DNA from: a virus
Strand: one strand, 5' to 3'
DNA: 64,000 nt
Virus record (IMG/VR): IMGVR_UViG_3300026484_000394
Location: 33,198 to 97,197 of that record
Positions within the stretch are counted from its first letter, which is position 1. Every line of letters begins with the position of its first letter. Below the pieces are notes generated by a model. It was not told where the DNA came from. It saw only the letters and a list, made by a program, of their open reading frames with translations, and did not search any database. The position numbers were made by a program, and so were the translations under genes. Below, one piece after another: positions 1 to 9,186 of this stretch.

Positions 1-1
1 G

Positions 2-298
2 CTTAATGGCAATGCCGTAGATAAGATAGCAGAGTCTGTTAAGTCTAGCTTTTTTGGGGGCAATTGGAATAGTAGAATAGCCTCCCTGCACTCTCTATCC
101 CTTCAGAATGGAAATGGCATACAAAAGATAACAGCAAGGGTGTTCGTGAACCCTATGCTTTCAAAAGAAATTGTTTTCTATGGAAATGCATTCTCTTTAA
201 GTAGATATGGAATGCTCGACTGGATTGGGTATGGAAATACACTATTTAAAGTGAAAAGCTTAATTGACATAGAGAGTGGACATGCTACATCCTTATAA
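2..298 (+). CDS. C-terminal end of an unknown, probably structural protein (cut by window edge)
   Basis: Reading frame 2 is open from the left edge to a TAA at 296-298, giving 98 residues with no start in view. The peptide is rich in Asn, Gly, Ser and hydrophobic residues, and looks beta-structured like the large virion proteins further right. The next gene starts inside it (ATG 282), the same overlapping arrangement used throughout this strand. I recognise no domain. It is probably the last part of another tail or virion gene belonging to the same operon. Confidence 0.6.
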   Translation, partial: LNGNAVDKIAESVKSSFFGGNWNSRIASLHSLSLQNGNGIQKITARVFVNPMLSKEIVFYGNAFSLSRYGMLDWIGYGNTLFKVKSLIDIESGHATSL

Positions 299-992
299 TA
301 TTTTATATCCTACTCAGCATCAGACAGTAGAAAGTGACCCTTACTTTAAGGCCTTTAAAAAATATCTTGGAGCAACAGAAGAAATTATTGTAGCTAACCG
401 TGCAAATGTTAAACAAGGCCGTATCATTATTCCTTGCCATATTGTTGACATAGATGACGATAACTTTATGTTTGCAGATAGAGATGATATCAATATTTCC
501 TCTATTGTTTCCCAAGTTAGTTTTAATGGAGAGTGGGTTTTGTCCGACCTAGAGGATTCTATTAGTAAAGAACATGATTTCTATCAAATGGTAAATGATA
601 TTGTTTTTGTTGTTTGCAAGGCAGAACCTATTATTTATCATTCTACTGTCACTGGGGACTTGAGTGCGGATGGTGTTTTTTTTCTGCAGTCAACCTCAGA
701 AAAAATCGCAACCATCTCCAACTTAGTCCTTCAATCGTCAATTTCATTTGAAGAGAAGATAGTAGAGATTCAAGACAACATTGTCACGACAGATAAAAGA
801 ATTATTAAATTAAACCACATAGATATGTTTCACTATTCAGTGGATGATGTAGTAGTGAAAGGTGTTTTCTTTGACCCTGTTGCAACTGTAAGCAACTCTG
901 ATGGCTATATAGAAATATCTCTGCCTAGTGACAAAATGTATCTAAAAGAGCATCTAAATTTCCAGACAAATATTTATTTCAAAGAGGTGTAA
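282..992 (+). CDS. Hypothetical virion-region protein, 236 aa
   Basis: A 236-residue acidic protein with alternating hydrophobic strands and few helices, and no motif I recognise. I prefer the ATG at 282 over the GTG at 276 because the purine-rich AGAGAG at 271-276 then sits at a usual distance. The start overlaps the end of the preceding gene and the stop lies 2 nt before the tape-measure-like gene, so it belongs to the same transcript. A tail or tail-tip role is inferred from position only. Confidence 0.7.
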   Translation: MLHPYNILYPTQHQTVESDPYFKAFKKYLGATEEIIVANRANVKQGRIIIPCHIVDIDDDNFMFADRDDINISSIVSQVSFNGEWVLSDLEDSISKEHDFYQMVNDIVFVVCKAEPIIYHSTVTGDLSADGVFFLQSTSEKIATISNLVLQSSISFEEKIVEIQDNIVTTDKRIIKLNHIDMFHYSVDDVVVKGVFFDPVATVSNSDGYIEISLPSDKMYLKEHLNFQTNIYFKEV

Positions 993-994
993 TA

Positions 995-3900
995 ATGCAA
1001 GACCCAATGGCTACACAAACTCAATCTAGCATGTATCTTAATCCTTGGCAATCAATGCTGTCTCACCCATCCATGATGGGTACTGGACCGCAAGGCTTTG
1101 TAGACCCATCTTCATTGAGCTATTATCAGAATAGTTACGGCAGCAATATGTCAAATATTGCGAGTAGTCAATATGGACAAATTCATTCAAACGCATTTTC
1201 TAATGCAGCATTACTAAATACTGGAATGGTAGCTCCAGGTGCAGGAATGAACATGTCAATGCTTAGACAGCATCAAGCAAATGCGTCAATGAATATGGGA
1301 CATAGTATGACAACTACTGGTATTGGGCTAATGGGTGGTTTTGCTGGGGCTACGATAGGTTCACGGTTTGGTGCCATTGGTGGTGTTATTGGTGGTATTG
1401 TTGGCGAAGCAGCAGGTTCCATGGTAGGGGTTTTAGCTGAAGATGGTTTAAATACTCTTTCAGGAGTTCATCGCTCCATGGGACTATTGGCTAATCCAGA
1501 CAGTCCCTACGGTGGTGGCTATGGGCATTCTACCTCTGATGCGAAAGATGTATATTCATCTATTCAAGATATGTCTATGGATGATATTACTTTTAGTCAG
1601 CAAGAAATTGGTCGAATACTTAACGAAGGCATTAAAACAGGCCAGATTTCTGGAGGCTCTACAGATCAAATAAAAACTAAACTGAAAGAACTGAAAGAGA
1701 CTGCAAAAGGACTAGCTTCAATGTTTGGGACCAATGATATCTCCGAAATAATGGATCATATGAGAAAGCTAGGTGGAAGTGGACTTATGGCGGCGGATAC
1801 AAAGCAGGTTGCAGCAGATGTTGCAGTGGCAGCAAGAGCACTCGGAGTAGATGCTCAGCAGTATGGGGTGGCTTATGAAGCAAGAAGTAAAGCTAAATCT
1901 GATATGGGGGGTCATTCTGAGCAAATGAACTTATTGTTAGATGCTAGGGTAGATGGCTTTATGTCATTGGGAGACAAGACCTCTCTTTTGTTTGGGGGGA
2001 GTAAAGATAAAAGAGCAAAAGTAAGCCAAGAACTATACCAAATAGAGGCAAACTTATTCGGCAGCTCTACCACAAGTTCAGTTTTATTGTCAGAGCAGAA
2101 CACAATGTCAAAAGAACAAATAGTTATGTCCTCTAAAGCTTTTGCAAGAGAGTCATTCTTAAATAGTGACAGAGAGAATTTGACAAAAGAAGCTTCTTCA
2201 TCAGGTCAGCCTCTTTCATCTGTTGTAACTTCTAAATTTGAAGCCCTATCGGAGAAAGAGAAGAGAAAGTTTTACGATATTGGGAACAAGAAGGTGTTGA
2301 GTAAATGGGAAGATAAGAAAGGTATGTACGAGGATGTCGTAAGCATTTCCCCCGATGTTTTCAGTATAAGGGAAACTGATGCATACAGTTCTTTTGATGC
2401 ACAAGCTTTGAAAAATGCCACTCAAGATGATTCTAAATTTGTATTCAGTAATACTGATTTGGCAAACAAGAGTATTCACTCTGTTTTCAAAGCTATTCAG
2501 TTTGGCTTTGGGAAAGAAGAGTCGATCGGTACCGGGAATATCTCTACTGATGTATACAAATTAGCAAATGCAATGACGGAAGACATGAATGGTGGGGTTG
2601 CGAAAAAGGCACAGGACATTCACGACCAGATGAAAGCAGATCGTGAGCAAAAGAGTATCTTAATGAATACAAATAGAGCTGGATTCATAGAGAAGATATA
2701 CCGAAAATACTCAAACAAGGCTACAGATTTTGTTGTAGATATTTCTACAAAAGCCATGTATGATGCTGAATTTTCTGGCACTGCAGAGAGTGACGGGATG
2801 TCTAAAAAAGAAATATTTTCCAAGTATTCAAAAGAGATCTCAGAAGGTAAATCAGGATTAGATAAGAGGTTTTCTTTAGATTCTATGCTTACTCAAGGAG
2901 GCAGAAGTTTTAGTGCACTTGCTTGGATGAAAGACAAAAGTGCTACAAAAGCAGACACTATTGTAAACTCTTCATTAGCTGCCGTAGGAGACTACCAAGT
3001 AGTAATACAGGAAAGTAAGAGTCAAGCACTAGCCCAATTGATGGCAGGAGAGTATAGCAAAGATAAACGTAATCATGGGTCAGAGACGAAAATGCAGAAT
3101 CTCTTGTCTGTCGCGTCAGGTAAAATAAGTGTTGACGAGTGGGCAAAAAATAGGGATATCCGATCTAGCCAAATTCAAGAAGATGCGAAAAGCTTTAAAA
3201 GCACTATGTCAAGGTCAACAACAAATAGACATCGTCAGCTAAAGAACGCTTTGACAGAATTTGATGATACTCATTCATCGGGATATTTTAATGTGGCTGT
3301 GATGGCAAAAGATGAACTGTTTTATTCAGGAAGAAGGGTTGCAAAAAACAAGGTAGCAAGAGTAAATAAAAAACCAAAATATACAGAAAAAGTGAGTAGT
3401 TATTTGCAATCCATTAATCAAGGCTCTGATGATGATATTAAAACTCGATTGGAGTTTGCTAAGAAACTGGAGAGTGGAGAGTTAAAAAAAAGCATTGATG
3501 AAAAAGGCTTCAGTCAAGTAGTAGATGATTTTATGTCCTCAGATGCAAACAAGAAACTTAGTGGAAAGAGACATATTGCAGACAAAATCAAGAATTCTAA
3601 TGGAGATATTAAGTCTCTATATTCGGATATGTTTAAGGATACTGCAAAAAGAGAAAAATTTAAAGCTGGTGGAGCGGACATAAAGTCTATGTTGGATTCT
3701 ATTGGGGTGAATGTTTCTGGAAATTTGTCCAAAGATGACTATTTGGATACAAAAGATATGCTGAGAGATGGAAAATTTTCCAAACAAATAACACAGCTAT
3801 TGGGAGAAGGGGTGGATGCAAAAAAAATACAGACGAATTTAGCTAATGCTATTGACGGAAATGAAAAAGCACTTGCTCTAGCAAACTCCCCTTTCGCTGG

Positions 3901-4669
3901 ACAGGTGACTCAATTGTATGCAGCAGATAAGAACAATAGTCCTCTTCAAAAAGAGGCTAATCACAGCCTGAAATTCAGAAAAGGACTTGTGGGCTTCGGA
4001 GAATTATCACAAGAGAGAAAAGAGGCTGTGTTAACTGCTGCCAAAGGGGCAGCAGCTGTCACTAAAGGTGATAACAGAATTGAACATGCTTTAAGTATTC
4101 GCAATAAACTAGATAGCTATTCTGACCTTGATGAGGAAGAAAAAATAATAGCTACCAACCTCTCTTCATATGAAGATATTGGAGATGTGGATCTAAAAAA
4201 CCTGTCTTCTTTTGCTGCAAGCACAGATATGAGCGGTCGTTTTATGAAAGAAATGAGGACAATCACAGGGCAAAGCTTAAGAACAGAGGACGACCAGGGG
4301 CATATGAGAGATGCTTTTGCTTTATTTAAAGAGGAAGAAGATGGGTCTTTTGATCTGCGAACAACTTCTGAAATGAAAGAAGTGCTTGGCGGTGACGGGA
4401 AAATGTCAAGCCATTTCAAAGACTTATGGGAAGAGAAATTTAATGAGTCTTACAATGAAAAGAATGCATCTGAAAAAAAGATAAATTCATTTCAATCTTT
4501 CATAGCTGAGAATGCTGGGATGGGAGGAAAGCTAGATGCTTTTGAAAGCTCTTTAAATGGAGGAGCTAGTATGAAGGCTACTGAAACGCTTTTAACAAGT
4601 ATTGATTCGACACTTGCTCAAATCGCTAAAAATACAGAGAATAAAACATCAATTAAAAGTACGGAATAA
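995..4669 (+). CDS. Putative tail tape measure protein, 1224 aa
   Basis: Tape measure proteins fill the tail tube and set its length. The N-terminal 100 residues are rich in Met, Asn, Ser, Gln and Gly. Residues about 106-150 form a Gly-rich hydrophobic stretch with GxxxG-type spacing that could insert into a membrane. Most of the rest is charged, Lys/Ser/Asp-rich and predicted helical, and the extreme C-terminus (LLTSIDSTLAQIAKNTE) looks like many tape measure ends. At about 1.5 angstrom per residue, 1224 residues would fit a tail near 180 nm. It lies just upstream of groES/groEL and the frameshifted tail assembly chaperone; normally the chaperone pair comes first, so the order is reversed. 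It could instead be another internal virion protein. The call rests on composition and context, not on a matched domain. Confidence 0.5.
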   Translation: MQDPMATQTQSSMYLNPWQSMLSHPSMMGTGPQGFVDPSSLSYYQNSYGSNMSNIASSQYGQIHSNAFSNAALLNTGMVAPGAGMNMSMLRQHQANASMNMGHSMTTTGIGLMGGFAGATIGSRFGAIGGVIGGIVGEAAGSMVGVLAEDGLNTLSGVHRSMGLLANPDSPYGGGYGHSTSDAKDVYSSIQDMSMDDITFSQQEIGRILNEGIKTGQISGGSTDQIKTKLKELKETAKGLASMFGTNDISEIMDHMRKLGGSGLMAADTKQVAADVAVAARALGVDAQQYGVAYEARSKAKSDMGGHSEQMNLLLDARVDGFMSLGDKTSLLFGGSKDKRAKVSQELYQIEANLFGSSTTSSVLLSEQNTMSKEQIVMSSKAFARESFLNSDRENLTKEASSSGQPLSSVVTSKFEALSEKEKRKFYDIGNKKVLSKWEDKKGMYEDVVSISPDVFSIRETDAYSSFDAQALKNATQDDSKFVFSNTDLANKSIHSVFKAIQFGFGKEESIGTGNISTDVYKLANAMTEDMNGGVAKKAQDIHDQMKADREQKSILMNTNRAGFIEKIYRKYSNKATDFVVDISTKAMYDAEFSGTAESDGMSKKEIFSKYSKEISEGKSGLDKRFSLDSMLTQGGRSFSALAWMKDKSATKADTIVNSSLAAVGDYQVVIQESKSQALAQLMAGEYSKDKRNHGSETKMQNLLSVASGKISVDEWAKNRDIRSSQIQEDAKSFKSTMSRSTTNRHRQLKNALTEFDDTHSSGYFNVAVMAKDELFYSGRRVAKNKVARVNKKPKYTEKVSSYLQSINQGSDDDIKTRLEFAKKLESGELKKSIDEKGFSQVVDDFMSSDANKKLSGKRHIADKIKNSNGDIKSLYSDMFKDTAKREKFKAGGADIKSMLDSIGVNVSGNLSKDDYLDTKDMLRDGKFSKQITQLLGEGVDAKKIQTNLANAIDGNEKALALANSPFAGQVTQLYAADKNNSPLQKEANHSLKFRKGLVGFGELSQERKEAVLTAAKGAAAVTKGDNRIEHALSIRNKLDSYSDLDEEEKIIATNLSSYEDIGDVDLKNLSSFAASTDMSGRFMKEMRTITGQSLRTEDDQGHMRDAFALFKEEEDGSFDLRTTSEMKEVLGGDGKMSSHFKDLWEEKFNESYNEKNASEKKINSFQSFIAENAGMGGKLDAFESSLNGGASMKATETLLTSIDSTLAQIAKNTENKTSIKSTE

Positions 4670-4754
4670 TTATAAGTATTTTTATGTTATTATTCAGACA
4701 TATTCTGCAGGGTTCTATTTATATCTAGACCTTGCTACAAAACAAGGAGTTTAT

Positions 4755-5021
4755 ATGTTAGAAGCATACAAAGAAGTGATTATTACAAGAAGACTTGGGA
4801 ACAGTAAAGAAAGTGAAATGGGGGCAGTAAGAACATCCTCTGAGAAAGCAGAATCCCTTAAAGTGGAAGTGCTAAGTTCAAATGTGCATATGGTAAATGC
4901 TGGAGACAAACTTTTGATTGCAAAATACTCCGGAACTGCAGTTACTTATAAGGGCGAGGATGTTGTGTTTATACGAGAAGAGGATATCTTAGCGTCAATT
5001 ATAGGAAGAGATGATGCATAG
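4755..5021 (+). CDS. groES: GroES-like co-chaperonin, 88 aa
   Basis: GroES heptamers cap the GroEL barrel. The C-terminal half matches the family well: AGDKLLIAKYSGTAV, then KGEDVVFIREEDILA, equivalent to the VGD-x-V-x-F-x-KYxGTEV and LLxxxDILA blocks of bacterial GroES. The segment ESEMGAVRTSS near residues 20-30 sits where the mobile GroEL-binding loop belongs. At 88 residues it is a little shorter than bacterial GroES (about 97). The start is ATG 4755, preceded by AAGGAG at 4744-4749; the same frame is open further upstream, but that part overlaps the tape-measure end without a ribosome site. It overlaps the groEL start by 11 nt, so the two are translationally coupled. The 85 nt gap before it is the largest in the first 11 kb and might hold a promoter, but I see no convincing one. 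Confidence 0.8.
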   Translation: MLEAYKEVIITRRLGNSKESEMGAVRTSSEKAESLKVEVLSSNVHMVNAGDKLLIAKYSGTAVTYKGEDVVFIREEDILASIIGRDDA

Positions 5022-6417
5022 AGACCTGATAACTTCTGTATTTCAAACGGCCGCGAGAACAGTTGGCTCAACATATGGTCCAAATGGTAGTTTCGCAATT
5101 TTAACGGATGGGAAAAACTCTGTAGTAACCAAGGATGGCGTGAGTGTTCTTCGTCATATGAAATATTCAAGCAACGTGGAGCAAGGTATATTTGAAATTA
5201 TCAAGGAAGCCTCTCTTCGGACTCTTACTGAGGTAGGTGACGGGACAACAACAACTATTCTCTTGGCTGAAAATATTTACTCGCTATTACATCCTGTGGA
5301 CTTTCACAAAAAAGAAGATATCCTAGCTAAAGCAATTGCTCAGCTTTCTGATGTGAAGAAAAAGGCTTCCCAAGAGGACTTATTCACAGTGGCAATGACT
5401 GCAACTGCAGGCGACGAAATTTTAGCAAGAATAGTTGTGGATGCTGTAATAACATCTGCTGAAAAAGGATATTCTAGTGTCACTGCCGAAGCTAATTCTG
5501 AGAGTAATACTTCTATTCTTGAAGAAGAAAGACTTGGGTTTAAGGGTACTTTAGTGGACAATGCTTTTTATGATAAGTCAGGCGACTTTTTAGAATGGGC
5601 AGATGCAGTTACCATTGTATCTTTGTCTGAAATAGCAGGAGAAGAGAATGTTATTTCGCTTGTAGAAAAATGCCTAAGAGAGGGGATTGAGAAAATTATG
5701 ATCCTGGCACCAAGCTTCGCACTCACTGCACTCTCTGCAATGGCAGTGAATAATCATCTGGTTCGATTTGCTCCTATTGTAATCTCAGCAGGAGACGCCG
5801 CTAAAACAAAGCTTGCCCTAGAGACATTGGCTATCTCTTTAGAAGCTACAGCGATAGGTATAGAAACTGGAGTGGAGTTAAGAGACGCTACACAAACACA
5901 TTTTGCTCAGATAAAATCTCTTTCTTTTCGCAATTCACATATATCTTGTGAAGTGAAATCAACTGATGGTGGAGAGGTTAGGAGAGAGTCTGCTCGAATA
6001 CTTGCTTTAGATTGTCTAGCAAAGGCTTCTGATGACGAAGAGCGAGATATGTATAGAGTAATACTTGGGATCTTAAATAGAGGAAGTATCACTATTCAAG
6101 TAGGAGCAGCTAGTTTAGGTGCTGCTATTGAAAGAAAAGATAGAACAGACGATTGTGTTAATGCAGTAGAGCTAGCCTTATCTGGAGGTGTTGTAGCTGG
6201 GGCAGGAAGAGCTTACGAGGCAGCTCTAGCTAATCTTGGTTACGACACTCCCTTTGGAGAAGCATCAAGTGCATTAATTCTTCCAATAACGAAGAGCACT
6301 CGCCCTTTAGATCCATATGCTGTTGCTGAAACTGCTCTTACTCAAGCAATAGAGCTTGCCTTTCTAATGAAACGGTCAGCAGTAGTTGTATTAAATAATA
6401 AAAATAAGGAATCTTAA
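5011..6417 (+). CDS. groEL: Phage-encoded GroEL-like chaperonin, 468 aa
   Basis: Group I chaperonin subunit. Visible family blocks are VGSTYGPNG (18-26), TKDGVSV (40-46), GDGTTT (76-81), the C-terminal VGAASLGAAIERKDRTDD (364-381) and GGVVAGAGRA (392-401). The three aspartates needed for ATP hydrolysis in E. coli GroEL (D52, D87, D398) are present as D42, D77 and D381, so the ATPase should work. It is about 80 residues shorter than bacterial GroEL and lacks the Gly-Met tail. It starts inside groES (ATG 5011 or 5014) and ends directly before the tail assembly chaperone gene. Other jumbo phages (for example EL and OBP) carry GroEL-like proteins; this one comes with its own GroES and sits inside the tail operon, suggesting clients among the tail proteins. 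Confidence 0.92.
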   Translation: MMHRDLITSVFQTAARTVGSTYGPNGSFAILTDGKNSVVTKDGVSVLRHMKYSSNVEQGIFEIIKEASLRTLTEVGDGTTTTILLAENIYSLLHPVDFHKKEDILAKAIAQLSDVKKKASQEDLFTVAMTATAGDEILARIVVDAVITSAEKGYSSVTAEANSESNTSILEEERLGFKGTLVDNAFYDKSGDFLEWADAVTIVSLSEIAGEENVISLVEKCLREGIEKIMILAPSFALTALSAMAVNNHLVRFAPIVISAGDAAKTKLALETLAISLEATAIGIETGVELRDATQTHFAQIKSLSFRNSHISCEVKSTDGGEVRRESARILALDCLAKASDDEERDMYRVILGILNRGSITIQVGAASLGAAIERKDRTDDCVNAVELALSGGVVAGAGRAYEAALANLGYDTPFGEASSALILPITKSTRPLDPYAVAETALTQAIELAFLMKRSAVVVLNNKNKES

Positions 6418-7095
6418 ATGACGGCCAATGCAAATATTCAAACAGAAAATCTTGAAGAGGACAGCATCTCTAGTGATGCTATTGATTTTGAAGATAGTTC
6501 ATTTATAGCAGAAAATGACCACTCTCAAGAAAATCAAGATACGCAAGATACACAAGATGACACTCAGCCTGCAGAAACTAAGGAGGAGAAGAGTGAGACT
6601 CCTCCTGAATCTGAAGCTACTAGAATGGAGAAGCTCATGAAAGAAATAGCCAGCCAGCCGATTGAAGTGGCTATGGCTAATCTTGAAGTAAGTGAGCGAG
6701 AGCTTCAGGCTGCGGCAGAAGGAGTGTTTTCAAAAAAAGGTTATGCTCAGAGGGCCTTTACTCTTCCTTTTGGGGGAAGTATTGTTTTGAGAACAAAGTC
6801 TGTAAACGATTTCATTGATTATACGAACTATGTTCGAAGATTACTGCTAGAACCCATTTCAAAGAATGAGTACGACACATATACTCAATTAAGAAATTTA
6901 GCCTATGCTATTGTTGAACTAGATGGTGAAGATTTAACAGAAATGGATATTGAGGAGAAATTCCAATATTTAAGAACATTGAGTGATGCAAAAGTAGCAG
7001 CTATAATCACAACTACGGTTAAATTTTGGAGAGTCTCTCACTTGCTTCTTCATCCGGAGTTAGTTCCTTTTTTGTCAAAACAGCCCAAAACATAG
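6418..7095 (+). CDS. Tail assembly chaperone, short form (gpG-like), 225 aa
   Basis: Tail assembly chaperones bind the tape measure protein and bring tube subunits to it; they are usually made as a short product and a -1 frameshifted longer one. The first 60 residues are acidic and disordered, rich in Gln, Asp, Glu and Thr. A folded part follows with FTLPFGGSIVLRTKS near residue 117 and a helical region to the end, the pattern of this family. The ATG directly follows the groEL stop. A second reading frame, shifted by -1, overlaps its last 24 codons, and a perfect slippery heptamer lies in the overlap. The function is inferred from the frameshift layout and neighbours. Confidence 0.65.
   Translation: MTANANIQTENLEEDSISSDAIDFEDSSFIAENDHSQENQDTQDTQDDTQPAETKEEKSETPPESEATRMEKLMKEIASQPIEVAMANLEVSERELQAAAEGVFSKKGYAQRAFTLPFGGSIVLRTKSVNDFIDYTNYVRRLLLEPISKNEYDTYTQLRNLAYAIVELDGEDLTEMDIEEKFQYLRTLSDAKVAAIITTTVKFWRVSHLLLHPELVPFLSKQPKT
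7068..7074 (+). promoter_or_regulatory. Predicted -1 ribosomal frameshift site T TTT TTG
   Basis: In the zero frame the codons are cct ttt ttg, so the heptamer T-TTT-TTG fits X-XXY-YYZ exactly. The shifted frame is open from 7023 to a TAG at 7314-7316 and has no good ATG of its own, only a TTG at 7026. Slippage would give a 299-residue fusion (219 + 80). The zero-frame stop lies 18 nt after the heptamer. Confidence 0.65.
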
Positions 7096-7316
7096 TTCTT
7101 TGGGCTCTAAAAAGATTAGATCAAATGGATGGACCTCCACAAGACGGTTTAGAAAAAGCTCTCTTTGAAGCATTGATGATGCATGAGCGGTCCAGACAAA
7201 AGAAGATTGCTATCTCAAGCTCTCTAATAGGGGTGTTTGGTAGCTTGTCTACCGAGTCTGCTGACTACAGCAAGAATATCGGAGAATTAATAAGAGATAT
7301 ATTGAAGGAGAATTAG
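7074..7316 (+). CDS. Tail assembly chaperone frameshift extension (gpT-like part), 80 aa
   Basis: This is the part translated only after a -1 shift at 7068-7074, joined to the 219 residues encoded upstream. It is helical (VLWALKRLDQ, then LEKALFEALMMHERSR) and ends ILKEN, like the second half of phage tail assembly chaperone fusions. There is no independent ribosome binding site in front of the frame's only early start codon (TTG 7026). The stop TAG overlaps the GTG start of the next gene by one base. If the shift does not occur, this would be a free-standing 96-residue protein from TTG 7026. Confidence 0.6.
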   Translation, partial: VKTAQNIVLWALKRLDQMDGPPQDGLEKALFEALMMHERSRQKKIAISSSLIGVFGSLSTESADYSKNIGELIRDILKEN

Positions 7317-9184
7317 TGGCTAGCAATAAGCAGATTGTGGAAATTCCTGATGTTGGAGCCGTGGGCAGAGAGTTAGGAATACAATTTGATATCAAAGAAG
7401 GGTATTATGTTTGTGGGAGAAACTTTTATAGAACTTTTTCGTGTATGGTTGAAGAACAGTTTGACATACAAGGAAGAGCAGATGAAACACTAGACCAATA
7501 CTTTCATAAACTCAGGGATACCCAGTCTCTCGAAGCACAAATTAAAAAAGAAAGATCATTAAATCTGGAACCTTTTACTGAAATTCAATGGCAAAGTAAA
7601 AAACTGAATATATTTCAAGAAACTGACTTGGAAAAGAAAGGTCACCACGAGTGTTTCAGAAGAGATACTGAGACCAAGGCTGGAACTTTTGTAAAGGGAG
7701 ATGTTGTATTTAGAATAGTTAATTCCAAAGGAAGAGAGTGTGGTGTTATTATCACAAGAAAAGGGAAGCCTTCGTTTGTAGAGTTTCCAAAGAGTGAGTT
7801 ACTTCTTCCTATTAATTACTCAGGCACCGTAAGGGAAGCTAGGTATTTTAACACTATCTCGAAGGCAATAATAAAAGGTTTTGCTGAATTGCCAATCATA
7901 ACAAAATCATTTGGATCCAATATCTTCCTTTGTGTCGCATTAGGACTTGTGGAAAATATAAGAGTTGGGACTTTGCATCTATGGTCTTTGGCTCAGGTTC
8001 TAGTCGAGTATCCGGATATATTTAAGTATCCTCGCTTTACTATCAATGGAAGACAGCCATTAGAGATGATAACTACTCATTATGCTAGATTTTCTGGTGA
8101 AAAAAAAAGAGAGATTACAGGACAGCTTCTTGAAGTATATGCAGAAAGAAACCTCCCTATTCCAAAAGAGATGTCTGCTTATATCGTTCAAGATGGAATG
8201 CCTAAAATGTCAAGGAAGCTTCTCTATGAGAAGATGAGAAATGCTCTTGAGATAGCATTTACTTTTTTCTATCAAAATGGGTTTTTTTGCTATAAGGAAA
8301 AATTGACTGGTGATGTCATCGAGTTTAGCTCAGATAATTATAGTTCAGAATCAAAAGACATTTCAGAAAGGCTTAAAAGATACGCTCCTATTTCCCAGGG
8401 CTTCAAAAGTTTTACTTATCAAGAAAGAGTGTTTACTATTGCCCATATCGTGAGAGAGATTATATCAGAGACACAAGTGATAGAGAATCACAAATTTGAG
8501 CTAGGTGAGCAGATGATTTGGATTGATTATGCAAGAAGTGTTGTCGGATATAAGACAGATGGTGTAGAGCTTGTGGAATTCAAAAGACTTGCTTATCCTG
8601 CAAAGAAACCCAGTGTCACAGGCGTACTTAAAAGGTATGATATGTTCAGGCTGTTATTTGCAGATGAGGAATCATTTTTAGAGTTCTTAGCTATTTCCAT
8701 AGCTATTCAGGTTTGTTTAATTATGAAGATACATTTTCATGTTAAAATTCCAAATACTAATGCTAAGCATAAGTATAGAATAAGTCAACTGCTCCGTAGT
8801 GCAACTCTAAATCCCTTGAGGCTGTCTTTTGTTACAATAAGAGGGCATAAGCCAAAACTTCGGGAGGACAATATATCTCTAGATGAAAGTCTTTTCAGTA
8901 ATTATATGGTAACTTTTGATGACTCTTCAGATATTCCAATCAAGTACGATAGCATAACCCAAGAGTTTGAACTTGCAAGAAGAATAATGATGTATATCTC
9001 GAGATGTGGAAGTCCTTTTCATTCTAAATTAATCACTGAAGTGCTACAATATATAGCACAAACATATCGCAATGAAACACACGCCGACAATACTGTTTAT
9101 ACATTTGATATGGTGCGTAAGATTGTTGATGTGATATGCGGGCAACAGCTTCGCAAAAGACCAACTAAAAAAATAAAGGAATAA
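7316..9184 (+). CDS. Hypothetical basic protein of the tail operon, 622 aa
   Basis: Starts with GTG overlapping the previous stop by one base, with AAGGAG about 5 nt upstream. The protein is mixed alpha/beta, Lys/Arg-rich and ends in a basic tail (RKRPTKKIKE). Its middle (around residues 180-290) is helical and fairly hydrophobic. I recognise no enzyme motif. It directly follows the tail assembly chaperone, where tail hub or tail completion genes often lie, but this is only positional. Confidence 0.7.
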   Translation: MASNKQIVEIPDVGAVGRELGIQFDIKEGYYVCGRNFYRTFSCMVEEQFDIQGRADETLDQYFHKLRDTQSLEAQIKKERSLNLEPFTEIQWQSKKLNIFQETDLEKKGHHECFRRDTETKAGTFVKGDVVFRIVNSKGRECGVIITRKGKPSFVEFPKSELLLPINYSGTVREARYFNTISKAIIKGFAELPIITKSFGSNIFLCVALGLVENIRVGTLHLWSLAQVLVEYPDIFKYPRFTINGRQPLEMITTHYARFSGEKKREITGQLLEVYAERNLPIPKEMSAYIVQDGMPKMSRKLLYEKMRNALEIAFTFFYQNGFFCYKEKLTGDVIEFSSDNYSSESKDISERLKRYAPISQGFKSFTYQERVFTIAHIVREIISETQVIENHKFELGEQMIWIDYARSVVGYKTDGVELVEFKRLAYPAKKPSVTGVLKRYDMFRLLFADEESFLEFLAISIAIQVCLIMKIHFHVKIPNTNAKHKYRISQLLRSATLNPLRLSFVTIRGHKPKLREDNISLDESLFSNYMVTFDDSSDIPIKYDSITQEFELARRIMMYISRCGSPFHSKLITEVLQYIAQTYRNETHADNTVYTFDMVRKIVDVICGQQLRKRPTKKIKE

Positions 9185-9186
9185 TC

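Noticed and set aside
4670-4754. Promoter before groES (TTCAGA-N17-TATTTA)
   Set aside because: Both boxes match the consensus poorly and several equally weak alternatives exist in this AT-rich gap.
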